From CBDDFV01 sp965227335 (GTDB lineage Bacteria > Planctomycetota > Phycisphaerae > Phycisphaerales > SM1A02): a stretch of DNA of 64,000 nt. Below the pieces are notes generated by a model that saw nothing but the letters and a program-made list of their open reading frames with translations, did no database searches and was not told the origin of the DNA. Where the stretch lies: positions 434,001 through 498,000 of the forward strand of contig CBDDFV010000009.1 in the NCBI GenBank assembly GCA_965227335.1, given 5' to 3'. Shown piece by piece: positions 34,606 through 44,864 of this stretch (position 1 is the stretch's first letter; the number at the start of each line of letters is the position of its first letter). The translations under genes were made by a program, and so were the position numbers.

Positions 34606-35573
34606 GGGCCGGCGTCACGATTCGTCTCGTCCTGCTCTTCGCGCTCGCGGCGGGGCTCGTCGCGGTTCGGCTCTTCATCGGGCGCGACCTCGACGGCGGG
34701 CTTTTGTTCGAATGGCCGGAAGAAGCGATTGTGCGGCTCCGGGCGACGGCCGCGGGGGCGGCGCTGCTCGTGGGCGCCGCGCTCGCCACGGCGGGACTTC
34801 TGCTCCAGGTTCTGCTCCGCAACGTTCTCGCGTCGCCGTACATCCTCGGCGTGTCGAGCGGTTCGGCGCTGGGGGTGGTGACGCTCGGCGCCTTCGGCGG
34901 GGCGGCGGCGACGGGTCTCGGCGTGGACGTCGCGGCGATCGTGGGCGGTCTCGCCGTTCTCGGCGTCGTCTATGCACTCGGTCAGCGGCGCGGGCTGGTC
35001 GACCCGATGTCGATCCTGCTCATCGGCGTCGTCATGTCGATGATCTGCGCCGCGCTGATCATGCTGATCCAGCATCTGAGCCCGGACCAACGGGCGGATC
35101 TCGTCACGTGGATGATGGGGTACATCCCTGAGTACAAGCCGCTGGCGACGCTCGCCCCGACCGTGGTCGCGGTCATCGCCGGCGTGGCGTTCACGATCCG
35201 AATCGGACCGACGCTCGATCTTGCCTCGCTGTCGGATGACGAGGCACGGACGTCCGGCGTCCGGCTCGGCTCGCTGCGGGCGGGCATGTTCGTGATCGCC
35301 GGGGTGCTGACCGCGGTGTCGGTGGGGGTGGCGGGACCGATCGGGTTCGTCGGGCTCATTGCACCACACATGGCGCGTCTCGTGCTCGGGCCGAACCATC
35401 GACCCCTCGCCGTCGGCGCCGCGTGTCTCGGCGCGGCGACCGTCCTTGGCGCCGACATCGTTCGCCAGGTCATCGACCTCGGGGCCGGACGGCTCCCGGT
35501 CGGCGTGGTCACGGCGCTGGTCGGCGGACCGATGTTCATCTGGATGTTCCGCTCCGGGAGGGACGCCGCGTGA
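34602..35573 (+). CDS. ABC transporter permease, FecCD/BtuC family
   Basis: An inner-membrane protein of 323 residues with about nine to ten membrane helices. FecCD hallmarks are present: RLRATAAGAALLVGAALATAG near residue 50, NVLASPYILGVSSGSALG, then GPIGFVGLIAPHMARLVLGPNH and the C-terminal GVVTALVGGPMFIWMF. Two copies would pair with the ATPase encoded next. The start overlaps the binding-protein stop, and its stop overlaps the ATPase GTG start, so the three genes are translationally coupled. Confidence 0.93.
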   Translation: MRAGVTIRLVLLFALAAGLVAVRLFIGRDLDGGLLFEWPEEAIVRLRATAAGAALLVGAALATAGLLLQVLLRNVLASPYILGVSSGSALGVVTLGAFGGAAATGLGVDVAAIVGGLAVLGVVYALGQRRGLVDPMSILLIGVVMSMICAALIMLIQHLSPDQRADLVTWMMGYIPEYKPLATLAPTVVAVIAGVAFTIRIGPTLDLASLSDDEARTSGVRLGSLRAGMFVIAGVLTAVSVGVAGPIGFVGLIAPHMARLVLGPNHRPLAVGAACLGAATVLGADIVRQVIDLGAGRLPVGVVTALVGGPMFIWMFRSGRDAA

Positions 35574-36349
35574 ACGCACCGATGAACACCGCCGGACTCG
35601 ATCTGCGCGGCGTCGCCTGCCGGCTCGGCGGAGAACGCGTGCTGGAGGACATCTCGGCCCGAGCGGAGCGCGGCCGGCTGACCGCGGTCGTCGGACCGAA
35701 CGCCGCCGGCAAGTCGACGCTCCTGCGGTGCGTCGTCGGCGTCGAACAACGCGAGGCGGGTGAGGTCCGACTCGACGGGACTTCGATCGACGACCTGCGC
35801 GGCCAGACGCTGGCGGCGCGGGTCGCGTTCGTCCCGCAACGCCCGATCGTGAGCGCCCAGTTCACGGTGGAGGAGATCGTTCGCCTGGGCGCACGGGCGG
35901 GCGGGAACGGACGGGACGTCGTCGCGTCCGTGCTCGACGCGATGGAGTTGACCGATCTGCGCGGCCGGCTCTACCACCGGCTGTCCGTCGGGCAGCAGCA
36001 GCGGGTGAGCGTCGCCCGGGCCCTGGCCCAACTCCGTGACGAAGGGCTGCTCGTCCTTGACGAACCGACGTCGGCGCTGGATCTCCAGCACGTCGAGCGG
36101 ACGCTGCGGGTCCTGCGTCAGGCGGCGACGACGAGGCGGGCGATCGTGGTGCTGGCGATTCACGATCTCGCCGTCGCGGCGTCGGCGGCGGATGACGTGT
36201 GGCTGCTGGATCACGGCCGCCTCGTCGCCGCGGGGGCCGCGGCGGAGGTCATGCTCCCGGGCCGGCTCACGCCCGTCTTCGGCGTCTCTTTCGATCTGCG
36301 GGGCGACGACGACGGACGCACGCGGCTGTTCCCGCGATTCTCGTTATAG
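35570..36349 (+). CDS. ABC transporter ATPase, BtuD/FepC family
   Basis: A cytoplasmic ATPase of 259 residues. Walker A is GPNAAGKST, the Q-loop VPQRP, the signature LSVGQQQRVSVARAL (LSVGQ instead of LSGGQ, common in this family), Walker B LLVLDEPTSALD and the switch His is in LAIHDLAV. GTG at 35570 is chosen over ATG at 35582 because GGGAGG lies 7 bases before the GTG and because it forms the GTGA overlap with the permease stop. It powers import of a metal chelate. Confidence 0.92.
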   Translation: MNAPMNTAGLDLRGVACRLGGERVLEDISARAERGRLTAVVGPNAAGKSTLLRCVVGVEQREAGEVRLDGTSIDDLRGQTLAARVAFVPQRPIVSAQFTVEEIVRLGARAGGNGRDVVASVLDAMELTDLRGRLYHRLSVGQQQRVSVARALAQLRDEGLLVLDEPTSALDLQHVERTLRVLRQAATTRRAIVVLAIHDLAVAASAADDVWLLDHGRLVAAGAAAEVMLPGRLTPVFGVSFDLRGDDDGRTRLFPRFSL

Positions 36350-36465
36350 CGCAAGGCCCCCCGTCGAAAGGGAGCGTCGATGAACCCGCCGAAAAACAGT
36401 CGAGTCCGCGGTTTTTGAGTGCACCGGCGGGCGGGATCGCGTTTGATGAACGGGAGGACATGCGG

Positions 36466-38112
36466 ATGCCAGTCTCTCGATTACTTCTGATCAGCCTGTT
36501 CGCCGCGGCTGCCCACGCCGGCGGCGAGGAGTCCGCCACGGTCGGCGCCGCGACGTACTTCGGACTCGCGGGGGACCTGAGCCCGCGCGAGATCGCCTTC
36601 GACGCCGCGGCCAATCTGGTCATGACGGGGTACGGCCAGTTCGATCTCGACGAGTTCCCCGGCGCGACGACGATCGGCCCGATCACGCAGAATGTCGACG
36701 GCAACATTCTGGTGGTGAAGATGACGCCGGACGGCGTGACGCTGTGGGCGACGATCATCGGCGGATCGGATCGTGATCGCGGCTACGGGATCGCGCTCGA
36801 CGCCGACGACAACATCTACATCGGCGGCTCGACCAGCTCAGTCGATTTTCCGGTGACGCCCGGCGCCTTCGACACCACCCACAACGGCGGTCAGCCCGAC
36901 CCGGTCCATGGCGCCCTCGATGCGTTCGCCCTCAAGCTCAGCCCCGATGGGCAGACGATCCTGTGGGCGACGTTTCTCGGCGGACCCCAGGACGACACCG
37001 GGCGGGGCGGGATCGCCATTGACGCGGCCGGCGCGGCGTACGTCGTCGGCTCCACGAAGTCGGTCGACTTTCTCGGCCCGATTCCCCAGCATGTGAACCG
37101 TTACATCGGGGGGACGTCCGACGCATTCATCACCAAGGTCGCGCCGGATGGAAGCGACGTCGTCTGGAATCGATTCATCGGCGCGGCGGGTCCGGACATC
37201 GAGGAAGTCATCGTCGGCGCCCGCATTGCCGACGACGGGACCGCCTACGCCGCCGCGATCGTGCGCTCGCCCGGCGCCTTCACGACGGACGGCTCCACCT
37301 ATCACGGCGGAGCGGCTGATCTCTACGTGACGAAGATCTCCCCCGACGGCCAGGACCTCCTCTATGCGTCCCTGTGGGGCGGAAGCGGGGCGGAGTTCAT
37401 GGAGCATCGTCTCGGACTCGACGCGGACGGGCAGATGTACGTCTGCGGCGCGACGACGTCCAATGACATCGTCATGACGAACGCCGACCAGCCGGCGTAC
37501 GGCGGCGGCGGTTCGGATGCGTTCCTCGTGCGGTTCGACGATGCGGGTCAGGCGGTGTGGTCGACCTACATCGGGGGGGCCGGCGACGAGTCGGTCTTCG
37601 GCCCGGAAGTGCATGCGGACGGCACGGTGATGGTGGGGGGATACTCGACCTCGACGGATCTGCCGCCGACGCCCGACGCCTCGGACCCCACGCCGAACGG
37701 CGGGTCGGACGGGCTGGTGCGACAGTACGACGCCGCGACCGGGACGTTGCTCTTCTCGACATTCTTCGGCGGGACGGGCGATGAGACGGGACGGTACGGC
37801 GCCATCGACGCGGCGGGCCGGCTGTATCTCTGCGGTCACACGACGTCGGATGACCTCCCGACCACGCCGGGCGTCGGTCAGCCGGACTACGTCGGTGGCG
37901 AGCCGGGGTTCATGGCGAGGTTCGAACTGCCCGGCGGCGGGCCCGCGGCGGATCTGGATGGGGATGGCGACGTTGACGCCGCGGATCTCGCCGCGCTGCT
38001 CGGCGCGTGGGGTCCGGCGACGCCGTGTCCGCCCGCGCCGGCCGCGGATCTGGACGGCGACGGCCAGGTGGGATCGGCGGACCTGGCGATCCTGCTGAGT
38101 CAGTGGGGCTGA
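36466..38112 (+). CDS. Secreted SBBP-repeat beta-propeller protein with dockerin-like C-terminus
   Basis: A protein of 548 residues. The signal peptide is LLLISLFAAAAHAG (cleavage near residue 18). About eight SBBP-type repeats follow, each with a segment such as GIALDADDNIYIGGSTSS and a strand like WATFLGG; these form a seven- or eight-bladed propeller. The C-terminus has two dockerin-like loops (DLDGDGDVDAADLAALLGAWG and DLDGDGQVGSADLAILLSQWG) and ends in WG. ATG at 36466 is preferred over 36460 because GGAGG is then about 8 bases away. It acts outside the cytoplasm; the ligand is unknown. Confidence 0.84.
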   Translation: MPVSRLLLISLFAAAAHAGGEESATVGAATYFGLAGDLSPREIAFDAAANLVMTGYGQFDLDEFPGATTIGPITQNVDGNILVVKMTPDGVTLWATIIGGSDRDRGYGIALDADDNIYIGGSTSSVDFPVTPGAFDTTHNGGQPDPVHGALDAFALKLSPDGQTILWATFLGGPQDDTGRGGIAIDAAGAAYVVGSTKSVDFLGPIPQHVNRYIGGTSDAFITKVAPDGSDVVWNRFIGAAGPDIEEVIVGARIADDGTAYAAAIVRSPGAFTTDGSTYHGGAADLYVTKISPDGQDLLYASLWGGSGAEFMEHRLGLDADGQMYVCGATTSNDIVMTNADQPAYGGGGSDAFLVRFDDAGQAVWSTYIGGAGDESVFGPEVHADGTVMVGGYSTSTDLPPTPDASDPTPNGGSDGLVRQYDAATGTLLFSTFFGGTGDETGRYGAIDAAGRLYLCGHTTSDDLPTTPGVGQPDYVGGEPGFMARFELPGGGPAADLDGDGDVDAADLAALLGAWGPATPCPPAPAADLDGDGQVGSADLAILLSQWG

Positions 38113-38172
38113 AGTCAGCGGGGCTCGATCGCGGCGGGGCGGCGGGATCGCCCGAAGCCGCAGGAATCGTCC

Positions 38173-38178
38173 TACACT
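38173..38178 (+). promoter_or_regulatory. -10-like hexamer directly before a start codon
   Basis: TACACT is followed by exactly six bases and the ATG at 38185. No Shine-Dalgarno is present. This spacing would put the transcript start at the start codon. Confidence 0.4.
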
Positions 38179-38184
38179 GACAGC

Positions 38185-38997
38185 ATGAACATCAGCATCG
38201 GCGTCATCATCTTTCTGCTCGTGACGGTGATCCAGGTCGTTTCGTCGATCGCCGCGTCGAAGAAGAAGCGGGAGGAGGAGCGGCAGCTTCGTGAGGCGGC
38301 GCGTCGGCGTCGGGCGGGGGATCGGGCGACCGGTCAGGCGGCGTCGTCGGTTGATCCGCCGCGCACGAAGCAGGGACGGCTGGACGACCTCGAATCACGG
38401 CGGCGGGCGCAGCTCGACGAGTTGCGTCGTCGTCGTGCGCGGGCGCAGGCGGGCGGTGGAGCAACGACGCCGCCCATGCGATCGCAGGGTTCATCGACGA
38501 CGGCGTCGAGTCCTTCGACGCGAGCCCAGGGTCCGCCGGCGATGGCGTCGAGTCCTTCGGGCCGCGGCCCCGGGGGATCGGGCATGGTAACGCAGCCGCT
38601 CGACAGCCGATCGCGACTGTCGGCGGGAACGGGCGAGCAGATGGGTCGACCGCGGCAGACGGCGCCCCCCGCGCGTCGGCCGGAAACGGTGCGTCAGGCC
38701 CCGCCGCCGACGGCGCCGGTCGAGGATTCACGCCGCAGGCGGGCCGCCGCGGAACGGAAGACGACCACGCGGACGCCGCGGTCCAGGACGGCGGCGCCGG
38801 TGGAGGCGACCTCGCTGACCGGCGGGCCGGGGGTCGCACGCGACCGTCGATCGAAGGCGGCGACGCCGCTCCGGGCCCTGCTTCATGACCGGGCGTCCCT
38901 GCGTCAGGCGATCATCCTGCAGGAGATCCTCGGTCCACCGGTCTCGGCGCGCCAGACGGTCGGCGGCAGCGGGGGGCCGGGCGTGGCCTCGCCGTGA
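38185..38997 (+). CDS. Membrane-anchored, largely disordered protein of unknown function
   Basis: A protein of 270 residues. An N-terminal membrane segment (about residues 3-22) is followed by a highly charged coiled-coil region (KKKREEERQLREAARRRR), then a long Ser/Thr/Pro/Gly/Arg-rich stretch that is probably disordered. Only the last part looks folded: ALLHDRASLRQAIILQEIL (about residues 232-250). The short helix near the end is the most likely functional piece. I do not recognise the family. The Xaa-Pro peptidase gene follows after about 100 bases. Confidence 0.65.
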   Translation: MNISIGVIIFLLVTVIQVVSSIAASKKKREEERQLREAARRRRAGDRATGQAASSVDPPRTKQGRLDDLESRRRAQLDELRRRRARAQAGGGATTPPMRSQGSSTTASSPSTRAQGPPAMASSPSGRGPGGSGMVTQPLDSRSRLSAGTGEQMGRPRQTAPPARRPETVRQAPPPTAPVEDSRRRRAAAERKTTTRTPRSRTAAPVEATSLTGGPGVARDRRSKAATPLRALLHDRASLRQAIILQEILGPPVSARQTVGGSGGPGVASP

Positions 38998-39085
38998 TCT
39001 GACCGGCCTTTCGCGGCGAATCCGCAGGTATCGTGCGCGATCCTCTTCGATCCCGCGCCGGCTCGTCGAGCGGGCCCCCTCGTTG

Positions 39086-39091
39086 TATACT
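39086..39091 (+). promoter_or_regulatory. -10-like hexamer directly before the Xaa-Pro peptidase start
   Basis: TATACT (five of six to the -10 consensus) ends eight bases before the ATG at 39100. The region has no Shine-Dalgarno and no clear -35. Confidence 0.45.
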
Positions 39092-39099
39092 CTCGCCCC

Positions 39100-40248
39100 A
39101 TGGCTGGCGGCGCCCTCGAACTCGATCGTTTTCCCCGTGCCCTCGCCGACGCGTGCGTCGAGCGGGTGGCCCGTCTCGCCTCGAAGCTGGAGGCGGCCGG
39201 GGCCGATGCGCTCCTGCTCTCCGACGCCCGGGACATGCAGTACCTCACCGGCTTCGGCGATGAGGAGAGCACCGCGGTCATCTTCCGCGACCGGGCCGTC
39301 ATCATCAGCGACTCCCGATACGACGAGGTGCTCCAGCCGTGGCGAGCCCGGGGCACGGTCGACGTGGTCATGGGCGTCCGGCATCGCCTGCTGGAAGCCG
39401 TGCACGCGGAGTGCGACGCCCGCAGCGCGACGACGCTCGCCGTCCAGGCCGAGAGCATCACCGTCGCAGGCCGTCAGCAGGTCGCGGCGGCGCTGGGCGA
39501 CAGCCGCGTCGTCGACACGACCGATCTCGTCAAGGACCTGCGACGCATCAAGGACGGGTACGAACTCGAACTCATCGAGAACGCCTGCCGCATTCACCAG
39601 GAGGCGATGCGGGCCACCCTGCCGCAACTCCGACTCGGCATGCCGGAACTCGAAGCGGCCGGGCTGCTCGAGTTCGAGATGAAGAAGCGCGGCGCCGACC
39701 GGGCGAGCTTCTCGCCGATGGTGGCGACCGGCGCCAACAGCGCGGTCATCCACTATGCGACCGGGGCGACGCCGATCGAACGGGGCGTGCTGCTGATGGA
39801 CTGGGGGGCCGAGGCGCTCGGCTACTGCTCCGACATGACCCGCACGTTCAGTCTCGGCGCGTTCACGACGCAGATGGCGGAGATCTACCGGATCGTGCTT
39901 GACGCCCAGCTCGCCGCGATTGACGCGATCGAGCCGGGGAAGACGTGCGCATCGATCGACAAGGTCGCGCGGGACGTCATCACGAACGCGGGCTACGGCG
40001 AGTACTTCGGCCACGGCCTCGGCCACGGTCTGGGCCTGCTCGTGCACGAGGAGCCGTACTTCAACAACCTGTCGACCGACGTCCTGCTCGAGCCGGGCAT
40101 GGTGATGACGGTCGAGCCGGGCGTCTATCTTCCGGGAACGGGCGGCGTCCGCATCGAGGACGACGTGGTGGTGACGGAGCGCGGGTGTCGCCTGCTCTCC
40201 GCGTATCCGAAAGGGATCGAGGACGCGGTGATCGAGCCCGGCGCGTAG
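39100..40248 (+). CDS. Xaa-Pro aminopeptidase (M24B family)
   Basis: A cytoplasmic metallopeptidase of 382 residues that removes an N-terminal residue preceding proline. The N-terminal creatinase-like domain spans about residues 20-145. The pita-bread domain holds the dinuclear metal ligands: Asp in LLMDWG, Asp in YCSDMTRTF, His in GHGLGHGLGL, Glu in MTVEPGVY and Glu in VRIEDDVVV. It is followed by accB after 36 bases and accC, an order seen in many bacteria, except that the elongation factor P gene often found between is absent here. Confidence 0.92.
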   Translation: MAGGALELDRFPRALADACVERVARLASKLEAAGADALLLSDARDMQYLTGFGDEESTAVIFRDRAVIISDSRYDEVLQPWRARGTVDVVMGVRHRLLEAVHAECDARSATTLAVQAESITVAGRQQVAAALGDSRVVDTTDLVKDLRRIKDGYELELIENACRIHQEAMRATLPQLRLGMPELEAAGLLEFEMKKRGADRASFSPMVATGANSAVIHYATGATPIERGVLLMDWGAEALGYCSDMTRTFSLGAFTTQMAEIYRIVLDAQLAAIDAIEPGKTCASIDKVARDVITNAGYGEYFGHGLGHGLGLLVHEEPYFNNLSTDVLLEPGMVMTVEPGVYLPGTGGVRIEDDVVVTERGCRLLSAYPKGIEDAVIEPGA

Positions 40249-40284
40249 GCGTGCGGGTCGGCCGCGAATCGAGGCAGTGCACTC

Positions 40285-40761
40285 ATGATTGATATCCGCA
40301 AGCTCAAAGAGCTCGTGCGTCTGATGGTGAACAACAATCTCACCGAGATGGACCTGCGCGACAACGACGATCAGGTCCTCATTCGCCGCCAGGGCGACCA
40401 TCCGCCGGTGGTCACCCATACGTCGGTCGCCTCGGTCCCGGCCCCCGCGGCGGCCCCCGCGCCGGCCGCTCCCGCCGCCGCGCCGGCGAACGGGGCGGCG
40501 ACCGCGACCGCAGACGACGATCTGCACGCCATCGAGAGTCCGATGGTCGGCACGCTGTACTCGAAGCCGAAGCCGGACGAACCGGATTACGTGAAGGTCG
40601 GCGACCACGTTTCGCCCGACACCGTCGTCTGCCTCGTGGAGGCGATGAAGATCTTCAACGAGATCAAGGCCGAGTGTTCCGGCGTCGTGAAGAAGGTGCT
40701 GGTGAAGAACGGCGAGTCGGTCGAGTTCGGCCAGCCGATGTTCCTGATCGAATCCGACTGA
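40285..40761 (+). CDS. accB: Biotin carboxyl carrier protein of acetyl-CoA carboxylase
   Basis: A protein of 158 residues. The N-terminal helix (DIRKLKELVRLMVNNNLTEMD) and an Ala/Pro-rich linker (about residues 50-75) precede the biotinyl domain, with the biotin-accepting Lys in VEAMKIFNEI near residue 123. It carries carboxybiotin between AccC and the carboxyltransferase for malonyl-CoA synthesis. It is followed by accC after 94 bases. The length and layout are normal. Confidence 0.95.
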   Translation: MIDIRKLKELVRLMVNNNLTEMDLRDNDDQVLIRRQGDHPPVVTHTSVASVPAPAAAPAPAAPAAAPANGAATATADDDLHAIESPMVGTLYSKPKPDEPDYVKVGDHVSPDTVVCLVEAMKIFNEIKAECSGVVKKVLVKNGESVEFGQPMFLIESD

Positions 40762-40855
40762 CCCGCCGCGCGGCGGACCGCGCCCGCGGGTTCCGCCCGG
40801 TCGCGATCGGTCCGTCGGCGTTCCCTTCCGCGCGCAGCGAGGACGAATCCCTCCG

Positions 40856-42202
<1,347 letters not shown>

Positions 42203-42300
42203 AGCCGGGCCGGCGAAGGCGGCGCGGCCGCGACTTTTGCGCCGGTTCTCCGTGGATGTCGTTTCTCCTTCCGGGCCGGGGCCCGTGAAAGGAGACCGCC

Positions 42301-42999
42301 ATGGTCATCAGCAGCCTGTGTGTCAGCGCCGCGCTCGTCGGCGCCGATCCGATCGTCAGCCGATTCGACGACGGCCTTGAGGGATGGACGGCCGGCGTGA
42401 CCACCGACGTGTTTCATGCCGCGGAGGGCGGGGCCCCGGGCGGGTTCCTGGTGGCCCGCGATGCGGGCGGCGTGGAGGACATGCGGGTGTTCGCGCCGGC
42501 GGTGTTTCTCGGTGACCGAACGGCGTTCGACGGCGGGTTGCTGTCGTTCGACGTGCGGCACTTTCCGAACGGCGGCGGCCCGCTCTGTCTGTCGTCGTAC
42601 GGCCGGGTGCGACTGGTCGGCGGCGGTCAGACCCTCGTGCGGGACGTGGCGGACTGTCCCGAGGCGGACTGCTGGCGGCGGTACGACGCGCCGCTCACCG
42701 CCGAATTCTGGGGCGTGACGCCCGAGGCGTGGACGCTGGTGCTCGCCGATCTGACCGAAGTCAGCCTCCGGCTGGAAGCGGTCATCGGCGATGAGGACGA
42801 GGGACTGGACAACGTCGCGCTCCTGCCCCCCGGCGTCGCCAACACGGACCTCACCGGCGACGGCGTGACCGACGCGGCGGATCTCGCCGTGCTGCTCGGG
42901 CAGTGGGGACCGTGCGCGTCGTGCTGTCCGGCCGATCTGAACGGGGACGGCGTCGTCGCGTCGGCGGACCTCGCCGAACTCCTCGGCGGCTGGGGCTGA
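42301..42999 (+). CDS. Small secreted protein, laminin-B-like domain and dockerin-like tail
   Basis: A protein of 232 residues. A short signal peptide (about residues 1-15) is followed by a beta-sandwich-like domain (SRFDDGLEGW, then VFLGDRTAFDGGLLSFDVRH, then YDAPLTAEFW), a pattern close to laminin IV-type/laminin B domains. The C-terminus has two dockerin-like loops (DLTGDGVTDAADLAVLLGQWG and DLNGDGVVASADLAELLGGWG) and ends in WG. The start follows AAAGGAGACC at good spacing. It probably acts outside the cytoplasm in carbohydrate or matrix binding. The domain call is by pattern. Confidence 0.75.
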   Translation: MVISSLCVSAALVGADPIVSRFDDGLEGWTAGVTTDVFHAAEGGAPGGFLVARDAGGVEDMRVFAPAVFLGDRTAFDGGLLSFDVRHFPNGGGPLCLSSYGRVRLVGGGQTLVRDVADCPEADCWRRYDAPLTAEFWGVTPEAWTLVLADLTEVSLRLEAVIGDEDEGLDNVALLPPGVANTDLTGDGVTDAADLAVLLGQWGPCASCCPADLNGDGVVASADLAELLGGWG

Positions 43000-43098
43000 G
43001 GCGACCCCGACGCCGTGCGACACGCCGCGAGAAGCGCGAGCCGACGCCCGCCCGGGGGCGTCGCGTACGCATCGGAGGCGCGGCGGCGGCGCAGAAAC

Positions 43099-43122
43099 AA
43101 CCCGACGCGTCAACGTCGGGTT
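43099..43122. terminator. Hairpin between convergent genes
   Basis: AACCCGACG and CGTCGGGTT form a perfect 9-bp stem with loop CGTCAA. Read on the minus strand it is followed by GTTTC, so it best serves the PilT/CvpA operon, but it also lies about 100 bases after the plus-strand gene. Confidence 0.7.
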
Positions 43123-43153
43123 GCGGGAGGTTCTGAACGAGGCGCGGCCGGGA

Positions 43154-44800
43154 TCAGAGGCCGGGGACCTGGAGGTCCGCGTTGGCGACGGTCTCATCAC
43201 CGAAGCGGTACGCCACGATCTGGACGCCCTGAGGAACGCGGTAGATCAGCTTGAGTTCATTCTCACCGCCGGACGGCTGCGGGGGCAGCTGGCCGATCGT
43301 GCCGATGCGGTTCTGCGGATCGAGGGAGATCTCGACCTGGCCGGTGCGGCCGATGCGGTGGATGTAGCCGATGGGCGTGTACGACGCGCCGGTGCCGTCG
43401 ACGAGCAGGACAGGGACGTCCTCGCCCGTACGCTGGCGGATGTCCTGGTGGACGTCGCCGACCGTGCCGCGACTCACGTCGAGCTGGATGATCCGCGTCC
43501 CCTCGGGCTCGTAGATGCCGACGATGCGGAGATTGCGGCCGGGTCGGTCGCCGGACTGCGGAATGATGTCCGTGCCTTCGGTGAAGAAGTACTGGTCGTT
43601 GAACTTCTCCGCCTTGAGCGACGTGCCGGCGAGGGCGTTGATGCCGACGCTGAGACGCCGGATTTCGCGGGTGACCTCGAAGTCGTCATCGGGGATCAGC
43701 GGCTTGGTCGGATCGAACTGCACGGTCGGCCGCGCGTTCTGGTTCAGCGTCGACCGCATGCCGACGAGCCGGCCGACCGAGGCGTCCTCGGCGTCCGGCA
43801 GCCGCACCCGCGTATTGCGGATCTGCAGGAAGCGGGGCGTTTCGCCGGGGGCGAGCTGGTTGCGTCCGTTGCCGATGGGGAATTCGAAGAGGAACGTCGC
43901 CTCTTCCCGGCCCGCGACGCTGGTCGCTTCGACGTTGGGGTCGTCGAACTTGTAGGTGCCGACCTGGCCCTGGGTGTTGACGGCCTGAGACCACTGGTCG
44001 GGATGGGCGACGGACGGCTTGCCGGAGCCGCGGACCGCGCCGATCAGACGCACCTGCGAGGTCGAGAGGGTGAGTCGTTCGCCGAAGTCGAAGGAGCTGG
44101 CCCCGATGCGGACGAGGACGGTGACGCGGTTCTCGGTGTCGAATCGCGAGACGTCGAGCACCTCGATGTCCTCCGGCAGCATGGAGAGCCGGCCGAAGCC
44201 GCCCTTATGGCTGTCGCGGAGCAGCGAGGACGACTGGGCGTAGAGGTCGGGAGCGTACTGCCGGAGCGGGGCCCCGCTGACGAGCGGGTACATCGAGCCC
44301 ACGGAGAGGAAGGAGTAGAACTCCTGCGTCCAGAGGTGGGCGGGCAGCCAGAGATTGGTCTGGAGGGCGACCTGTCCGTCGCCGCCGCGGGCGTAGCCGG
44401 TGTAGCCCATGAAGTTGCGGGGGGCGGGAATGAGGCCGACGCCGATGAGGGAGATCCCGACGGTCAGGATGGCCGCCGCGCCTCCGGCGACGCCGCCGAA
44501 GGTGAGATTCGCCCAGTGGGGGAAGTCGAGGTTGGCGCGGACGGTGCGGTCGGCGATGAGGCGGAGGATGACCAGGGCCACGACGAAGATGAGGAGGAGC
44601 GACGTGCCCCACGCGTAGTCGTCGAAGCCGCCGCCGCGCAGCATGACCATGGCGAGCGGCTCCCAGAACGCGAGCGCGATGGCGCCGGCCACGATGACGC
44701 AGACGAGGTGCAGCAACGCGCTGAAGAGCCCCTGGTTCGCCCACCAGTAGGTGATCAGCAGGGTGACCGCAATCACGATGATGTTGAAGACAATGAACAT
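43154..44800 (-). CDS. CvpA-type membrane protein with large C-terminal domain
   Basis: A protein of 548 residues. The first 130 residues hold four hydrophobic segments in the colicin V production protein (CvpA) pattern (NIIVIAVTLLITYWWANQG, then GAIALAFWEPLA, then a Gly/Ala-rich helix). The remaining 400 residues are soluble and rich in beta strands (VTVLVRIGASSFDFGERL, RLIGAVRGSGKP, GYIHRIGRTGQVEISLDP); I do not recognise them. Typical CvpA proteins are 160-220 residues, so this is a much enlarged version. It is the last gene of a unit with a PilT-type ATPase and a degenerate GspE-like protein. The start is 64 bases after the previous stop. Confidence 0.75.
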   Translation of the reverse strand: MFIVFNIIVIAVTLLITYWWANQGLFSALLHLVCVIVAGAIALAFWEPLAMVMLRGGGFDDYAWGTSLLLIFVVALVILRLIADRTVRANLDFPHWANLTFGGVAGGAAAILTVGISLIGVGLIPAPRNFMGYTGYARGGDGQVALQTNLWLPAHLWTQEFYSFLSVGSMYPLVSGAPLRQYAPDLYAQSSSLLRDSHKGGFGRLSMLPEDIEVLDVSRFDTENRVTVLVRIGASSFDFGERLTLSTSQVRLIGAVRGSGKPSVAHPDQWSQAVNTQGQVGTYKFDDPNVEATSVAGREEATFLFEFPIGNGRNQLAPGETPRFLQIRNTRVRLPDAEDASVGRLVGMRSTLNQNARPTVQFDPTKPLIPDDDFEVTREIRRLSVGINALAGTSLKAEKFNDQYFFTEGTDIIPQSGDRPGRNLRIVGIYEPEGTRIIQLDVSRGTVGDVHQDIRQRTGEDVPVLLVDGTGASYTPIGYIHRIGRTGQVEISLDPQNRIGTIGQLPPQPSGGENELKLIYRVPQGVQIVAYRFGDETVANADLQVPGL

Positions 44801-44864
44801 GGCGAGTCGTTTCCCAGCGGGGTTCGGAAGGAGGGCGTCCGGGGGGCGCCGACAGGGCGGGCGA

